A stretch of DNA of 64,000 nt, from NCBI GenBank assembly GCA_963281255.1, contig OY725492.1, positions 4,963,571 to 5,027,570 on the forward strand. Reading direction: 5' to 3'. Below are positions 59,321 through 64,000 of this stretch, piece after piece; the first letter of the stretch is position 1, and each line of letters begins with the position of its first letter. The notes beneath the pieces were generated by a model. The model worked only from the letters and a program-made list of their open reading frames with translations. It was not told the DNA's origin and searched no databases. Position numbers and translations under genes: made by a program. The DNA is from Aphrocallistes beatrix (lineage: Eukaryota; Porifera; Hexactinellida; Sceptrulophora; Aphrocallistidae).

Positions 59321-61771
59321 ATGTCTCATTATTCTGTCAGACCCCAGCTACTACAGAACGCGTGGGTATACACTTTCTGTGGAGCGAAACACCCGACTGA
59401 GAAAGAACGTGATCTACACATGGCAGGCAACTGCAAGGACTCGCCAATCCCACTAACTGAAGAACTTAAACAATCCAGACAAAGACCACCCATGGTGAAA
59501 GCGAAAAAGTTTTCACACTCTAAATGGTCATTGGACCAACCGTTCTCATTAAGAGGGTACGTCCCTCCTCATGTCCAGCAGGAGATAGGATACAGTGGGG
59601 ACGGAGTGAACAGAGGTAGATCACTCTCTGAGGAGACGCAGGAAGTAACCAGATCAGTGAGGCCGCCGAGACCCTTTCATTGGACAGTTCCTGCCCAACT
59701 CTCGTCGCTGACAGGATTTGGGGATGGAGCGGCGAGTCAACAGAAAAACAGGCGGGTTTCTGACTCGCAAGAACTACCGACATATTTCAGCCACAATGCA
59801 CCACCAAATGAACAGGATATGTCACCTCTAGCAGAGGTGAACAGTCCCGTAACATCTTCAGGAGATAAAGCGAAAGTCACAATAATCTGGAAAAAAGAAA
59901 ATCAAACTTCGGAGAGAGAAGTTACGTACATCGACAACATTCCAGATCCTGTCACTTTAGCTTGGAGCGATACTAAGGAATTATTCCAAGGCAACGCTAC
60001 TTTCAGTCAAGGGAACCACACTGGAAGTATCTTCTTTCCTACTAGCGGTGAAATGGAGGCAGTTCAGCCATTCGAAGTGAAGAAGAAAGGGGTGGCGATG
60101 TCGATGGTGACCCTGAAACTAGCTGAAGTGAAATCTCCGATAAAATCAGAGCCCTCAAAACTGCCGATGCCAAGCCCCATCCCTAAACTGAACCCCAAGA
60201 ATGAGAGCGAAGAAGCGAAGAGTGTTCCTCCGACTGAGAAGGAAAAGAAAGGAATGAGGGAACAGCTGCTGAAACAGAACCAGGATTTGAAGGATAAAGA
60301 AGAGAGGATCAGGAGGATGAAGGAAGAAATACATTGTCTAAATAAAACAATTGACACAGTGAAAGACGATAAACAAAAACTGAAGACAGAAATTGTAAAA
60401 TTGGATGAACAGCTGATCCAGGTGATGACGGAGCTGAGCAGTATTCGTGCATATGGAACCAGTGAAGGGCAGAAACTTGAAAAGGAAAGCAAAAGTTTGA
60501 AAGATGAGCTAGAGTTACTCCGACACAAAGAACCGATTGGTGGAGACGAGTTACTAGCTGCAAAGGAACAAATTGATCAATTAAAATCTCACATTAATTC
60601 TATGAAAAATACAAAGCTGCAAGACCACCGACTCAATGAGAATATTCAAACATTGCAAGTAGAATTAAAGGCATTTCAAGGCAAAGAAGAGGAATTACAA
60701 AAGATAAAAAAAGAACAACAAGAATTAGTAAACACAAATAAAGATCTCCATGCAGAACTTAATGCCTCCATTAAAGATAGAAAAGAGTTGGAAAAAAAGA
60801 CAAGCGAATTGAAGGCAGAAGTAATGGAGAAAGTAGAGAGAATCCAAAAAGAACTGGAAAACTACGAAAAAGAGAAAAACTCACTAAGACAGGAGCAAGG
60901 AGAACTGATCAAAAACCTGAAAGCGTCCCTGGAGGAAAGTAAAAAGAAAGTCAATGACAAAGAGAAGGAAATTATAAATTTAGTAAAATCAAAAATGAGC
61001 ATTGAGTCCGACCTAAAACAAGCTAGAAACGAGCTGAAGGAGAATTCAGGAAATAAAGAAGCAACGGAACAAGTGGAACAGTTAAAGAAAGATAATTCTG
61101 AACTTAAAGAAGAAATAAACAAATTGAGAGAGAACAATAAAAAATATAAAAACGAAGAACTGGAACAGCACGAAGAGTTAAGAGGCGAATTAAAGATATT
61201 GGGGAAAAAGCTAGAGGGAAAGAAGAATGATTTCGAAGAGATATCGATGGAATTAGCAAAATACAAAGACAGCATGCAAGACAGTTACTCCAAAATTGAA
61301 GAAGAGAAACGAGATCTACAAGAGCAAGTGGATGGACTTCACACCTTGGTAAACGGCCTAAAGGTTAGTACAAGTGACTTGAAATTCAAACTCGAATATT
61401 CTGATAAAGAAAGGGAAAAAATGATAACAGAAAATGCCAAGTTGGGGATGGAATTGGAGAGTGAAAGAGAGAGTTTAGCTATTCTCAAACAGCTGATTGG
61501 AAAACTGAATAAAGAAAATCAGACTGGAGATGAGATAGTCATAAAGCTGAAGGAGGAGTTGGAACAAATGATCAAGTATAAAAACAGTTTAGAATACAAA
61601 TTAGAACAAATGTCTCAAGGAATAGCAGACAAAAATTCAGAACTTCTTGACCCAACGAAAAACGTGAACAAACAAGTATTGGGTCCCATCTACAATAATG
61701 TCGAACTGGGGAAACTCACGACTTTATACTCGAAGTACCAACTAGAATCGGAAAAACAGCCAAGTGACTAA
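59321..61771 (+). CDS. Zinc-finger/coiled-coil protein, copy 1
   Basis: 816 residues, intronless. Residues about 14-38 correspond to a small C2HC-type finger in the downstream copy, but here the first Cys is Tyr (VYTFCG). About 50-180 is Pro/Ser-rich and disordered. About 185-265 is a compact domain (KVTIIWKKENQTSEREVTYI, then LAWSDTKELFQGNATFSQG). From about 305 to 790 there is a long charged coiled coil. A finger, a beta-like domain and a long coiled coil suggest an adaptor or scaffold, somewhat like autophagy and ubiquitin receptors, but no family match is secure. Confidence 0.75.
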   Translation: MSHYSVRPQLLQNAWVYTFCGAKHPTEKERDLHMAGNCKDSPIPLTEELKQSRQRPPMVKAKKFSHSKWSLDQPFSLRGYVPPHVQQEIGYSGDGVNRGRSLSEETQEVTRSVRPPRPFHWTVPAQLSSLTGFGDGAASQQKNRRVSDSQELPTYFSHNAPPNEQDMSPLAEVNSPVTSSGDKAKVTIIWKKENQTSEREVTYIDNIPDPVTLAWSDTKELFQGNATFSQGNHTGSIFFPTSGEMEAVQPFEVKKKGVAMSMVTLKLAEVKSPIKSEPSKLPMPSPIPKLNPKNESEEAKSVPPTEKEKKGMREQLLKQNQDLKDKEERIRRMKEEIHCLNKTIDTVKDDKQKLKTEIVKLDEQLIQVMTELSSIRAYGTSEGQKLEKESKSLKDELELLRHKEPIGGDELLAAKEQIDQLKSHINSMKNTKLQDHRLNENIQTLQVELKAFQGKEEELQKIKKEQQELVNTNKDLHAELNASIKDRKELEKKTSELKAEVMEKVERIQKELENYEKEKNSLRQEQGELIKNLKASLEESKKKVNDKEKEIINLVKSKMSIESDLKQARNELKENSGNKEATEQVEQLKKDNSELKEEINKLRENNKKYKNEELEQHEELRGELKILGKKLEGKKNDFEEISMELAKYKDSMQDSYSKIEEEKRDLQEQVDGLHTLVNGLKVSTSDLKFKLEYSDKEREKMITENAKLGMELESERESLAILKQLIGKLNKENQTGDEIVIKLKEELEQMIKYKNSLEYKLEQMSQGIADKNSELLDPTKNVNKQVLGPIYNNVELGKLTTLYSKYQLESEKQPSD

Positions 61772-61955
61772 ATACGTGGGAGCGACTAAATGTAGCTGTG
61801 GGAGATGTGATGGGACATACCATGGATGGTTTGCACCCTTGGAGATGTCTACTTTGTCCTAGTAGTAGAGTTTAGAGCTATGCAATGGAACAGTATCGAT
61901 TTTAAAGTTTGTAAATATATTCTTTTGTAATGATACAAATAAGTACACACATTAT

Positions 61956-62096
61956 CATGGGCGCCGAACCCGGGAGGGCTGGGGGGGCTTGAGCCCCCCC
62001 TGGATCCGAAAATAGCACATAGACGCAATACAAAATTTAAGACAGCCCCTAGAACCCAAAAATTGCCCATAGATTTCGAATAGTTCGGCGCCCCTG
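61956..62096. mobile_element. hAT-type MITE, 141 bp, with 8-bp target duplication
   Basis: Ends CATGGGCGCCGAA and CAGGGGCGCCGAA (reverse complement) are inverted repeats. The 8-bp duplication CACATTAT lies at 61948-61955 and 62097-62104. CAGGGGC-type ends plus an 8-bp duplication fit the hAT superfamily. A truncated relative lies at 9949. Confidence 0.88.
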
Positions 62097-62164
62097 CACA
62101 TTATGAACCATAAACACAGTAGCTCTGTGAGAGTGAGCGTCTGAAAATTTTGTATATCTTATAT

Positions 62165-62306
62165 CAGTGGTTCCCAACCTGGGGTCCATGGAGCCCTTAG
62201 TGGTCCACAGGATTCGAAATTTTGTGTTACGGTTAATAGGAAGGGGTCCACAGAATATAGGGACATTTTTATAGGGGGTCCACTGCCCAAAAAGGTTGAA
62301 AACCAC
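62165..62306. mobile_element. hAT-type MITE (CAGTGGTTCCCAACC ends)
   Basis: The left end CAGTGGTTCCCAACCTGGGG and the inverted right end GGTTGAAAACCAC are typical of hAT elements. The interior has 'ggggtccac' words in both orientations. It is close kin to the element at 62915-63015. Confidence 0.7.
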
Positions 62307-62914
62307 ATATGAATTTACAGCTGTTTTTTTTGTCTCCAATGAGCAATTATTTTAGCTTACTTCATTACCAAAATATAATCAATCAATGTTAGTATGTACA
62401 TATTTACGGTATTTAAACATTGGTAATACTGTCTATTTCATTTTAAGGCAGGGCGAGGGGCAGCACTTTAAGAATTCGCCCCTAGCGCCTACTAGTGGTA
62501 ATAGCTATTCGCCTGTACCCCACTATACATGAATTGTACATGTACAAAAACTCTGCTAATAAATCTTGAATAACAAACAAACAAACAACTTAACATCTCT
62601 TCCAAATACTTGGAACTTCTCTCACCTATCTTCATTTCTGAGTCAGGTTGTTCGTTGGTGGTGGAATGGAACTCTCGGGTTTCATCAGTAAGTGGAGCAT
62701 TAAGAAGATCCACTTTGTCACCTTCGCTATCTCCTTAGCTGATGTGGATTGTGAGATATGGCGCGCATTACTTGTTGACAGGCGCGTAATCTTACCTGAC
62801 AGAACAAACATTAAATTATTTTGTTTACACAACAGTACAGTAACATTTTGATTTAAACTTATTGCTGTGTTACCAGAAGTATGCTCTCTATCTATGAGCT
62901 TTCTAAAGTCTAAT

Positions 62915-63015
62915 GCAGTGGTTCTAAGAGCTCCATGGACCCCTTAGTGGTCCACATAATAATATAGGAAAATTGCTATAGGGGGTCCACAGTCAGAAAT
63001 GGTTGAAAACCGCTT
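62915..63015. mobile_element. hAT-type MITE with visible empty site
   Basis: Starts GCAGTGGTTCTAAG and ends GGTTGAAAACCGCTT, flanked by GTCTAAT at 62908-62914 and 63016-63022. In the upstream copy of the flank (about 59197-59210) GTCTAAT occurs once with no insert. The element therefore jumped in after the tandem duplication. Confidence 0.82.
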
Positions 63016-63137
63016 GTCTAATCTTTCTACAAGTGTATAAAAATAACAATGTCTATAAATATCGGATTGCAAATAGGCTTCTAGCCACTACTGACTATAC
63101 AAATAGGCAGGATACTATCGTTAAATATCTTACAGCA

Positions 63138-64000
63138 ATGTCTCATTATTCCATCAGACCTCAGCTACTACAGAACGCATCGGTATGCACTGTCTGTGGA
63201 GCGAACTACCCGACTGAGAATGAACGTGATCTGCACACGTGCAAAGACTCGCCAGTCCAACTACTTGAAGAACCTCAACGATCCAGACAAAGACCACCCA
63301 TATTGAAAGCGATTTCACACCCTGTAGACGGTCAGTACCATCCTAGACAGGATCAAGGACAGGGATACGGATACGGGTACCCTAAGACCCCTCCTCAACC
63401 CCTCTTCCAATCGGAACTGCAGCCTCCCAGTAGGCAAACCTTCTCCCTACGACCAGGACTCTCGGTACCCACACAGATGCAGTACACCCCTGTACGCCCT
63501 TGGGACCAACCGTCCCCATTAATAGGGTACGCCCCTCCTCATGTCCAGCAGGAGACAGGACACAGTGGCTACGATCTCGGCGGTCTCACTGACCTGGTTC
63601 CACAGGAAGAAGCCAGGGCAATGGGGCCACCGAGACCTCATTCGTTAGTTCCCAGTCATTTCTCGTCGCTGACAGGATTTTGGGAAGGAGAGGCGAGTCA
63701 ACAGAAAAACAGGCGGATTTCTGATCCACAAGAACGGGAGACACATTTCGGCCACAATGCACCACCAAATGAACCGGATATGTTACCTCTTGCAAAGGCT
63801 AACACTCCAACAACACCTCCAGCAGATAAAGCGAAAGTAATAATCATCTGGAAGAAAGAATTCCCAACTTTAGAGAAAGAAGTTGTGTACGCCGACAACA
63901 TTCAAGATCCTGTTAAATTAGCTTGGAGCGATTATAAGGAGCAATTCCAAGGCAACGCTACTTTCAGTCAAGGGATTCACACTGGGAGTATAATCTTTCC
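63138..64000 (+). CDS. Zinc-finger/coiled-coil protein, copy 2 (partial, runs off the right edge)
   Basis: An open frame from the ATG at 63138 continues to the window end (287 codons). It parallels copy 1: SHYSIRPQLLQNA start, a C2HC-type finger with intact ligands (VCTVCGANYPTENERDLHTC), a longer Pro/Gln/Tyr-rich stretch absent from copy 1 (about residues 66-115), and the compact domain (KVIIIWKKEFPTLEKEVVYA). The coiled coil should follow outside the window. Its finger is the ancestral-looking version. Confidence 0.75.
   Translation, partial: MSHYSIRPQLLQNASVCTVCGANYPTENERDLHTCKDSPVQLLEEPQRSRQRPPILKAISHPVDGQYHPRQDQGQGYGYGYPKTPPQPLFQSELQPPSRQTFSLRPGLSVPTQMQYTPVRPWDQPSPLIGYAPPHVQQETGHSGYDLGGLTDLVPQEEARAMGPPRPHSLVPSHFSSLTGFWEGEASQQKNRRISDPQERETHFGHNAPPNEPDMLPLAKANTPTTPPADKAKVIIIWKKEFPTLEKEVVYADNIQDPVKLAWSDYKEQFQGNATFSQGIHTGSIIF

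Larger units (their letters stand above)
61772..63137. other. Spacer with three hAT-like elements and the duplicated flank
   Basis: Elements lie at 61956-62096, about 62165-62306 and 62915-63015. 62570-63137 is the duplicate of the flank before the upstream gene. No gene is supported. Confidence 0.6.

Overview
This window is animal (metazoan) nuclear DNA. It is AT-rich and full of short inverted-repeat transposons. Genes sit on both strands and some have short GT-AG introns. Recognisable genes include a cytosolic creatine kinase, ISD11/LYRM4, POLR3E (RNA polymerase III subunit RPC5), an AGPAT3/4-type acyltransferase and two inositol polyphosphate multikinases. TRAF-like and NHL-repeat families are locally expanded. 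This mix suggests an early-branching animal, possibly a sponge, but I cannot fix the taxon from sequence alone.

Layout. 1-4.8 kb is repeat-rich and holds a four-exon minus-strand gene for an 83-residue secreted cysteine-rich peptide (1954-2631), which no single ORF reveals. 5.1-11 kb has a SCOC-like terminal exon and two tandem five-exon IPMK-type kinases. 11.6-15 kb is a long Pro/Gln-rich protein with a Kizuna-like C-terminus. 15.2-26.6 kb is a tandem array of four NHL-repeat genes, three intact and one frameshifted. A 3,743-bp unit of this array was duplicated recently, carrying two frameshifted copies of the upstream gene's 3' end; the middle NHL gene looks like an unequal-crossover chimera. 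27.8-31.9 kb has two leucine-rich-repeat receptor genes, the first interrupted by an in-frame TAG. 32.3-35.5 kb is a compact housekeeping block (AGPAT, LYRM4, creatine kinase), intronless and richer in GC than its surroundings.

POLR3E occupies 36.75-58.73 kb in five exons with fully consistent phases. Its third intron is about 19.1 kb and contains a nested cluster: seven intact TRAF-like genes on both strands, at least four TRAF fragments, a PHD-finger remnant and a seven-helix membrane protein gene. The TRAF genes share a degenerate RING, TRAF-type zinc fingers, a coiled coil with a variable number of 11-residue repeats, and a divergent MATH domain. Their upstream regions fall into three sequence classes.

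58.8-64 kb is a tandem pair of genes for zinc-finger/coiled-coil proteins. The second copy runs off the right edge. Small hAT-like elements have inserted around them, and one empty site is visible.

TRAF, NHL, LRR and zinc-finger/coiled-coil families all duplicate in tandem here, as expected of fast-evolving accessory or immune-type loci, but no function in immunity is shown by the sequence. The genes are not co-transcribed units; the main arrangement is local paralog expansion next to, and inside, conserved housekeeping genes.
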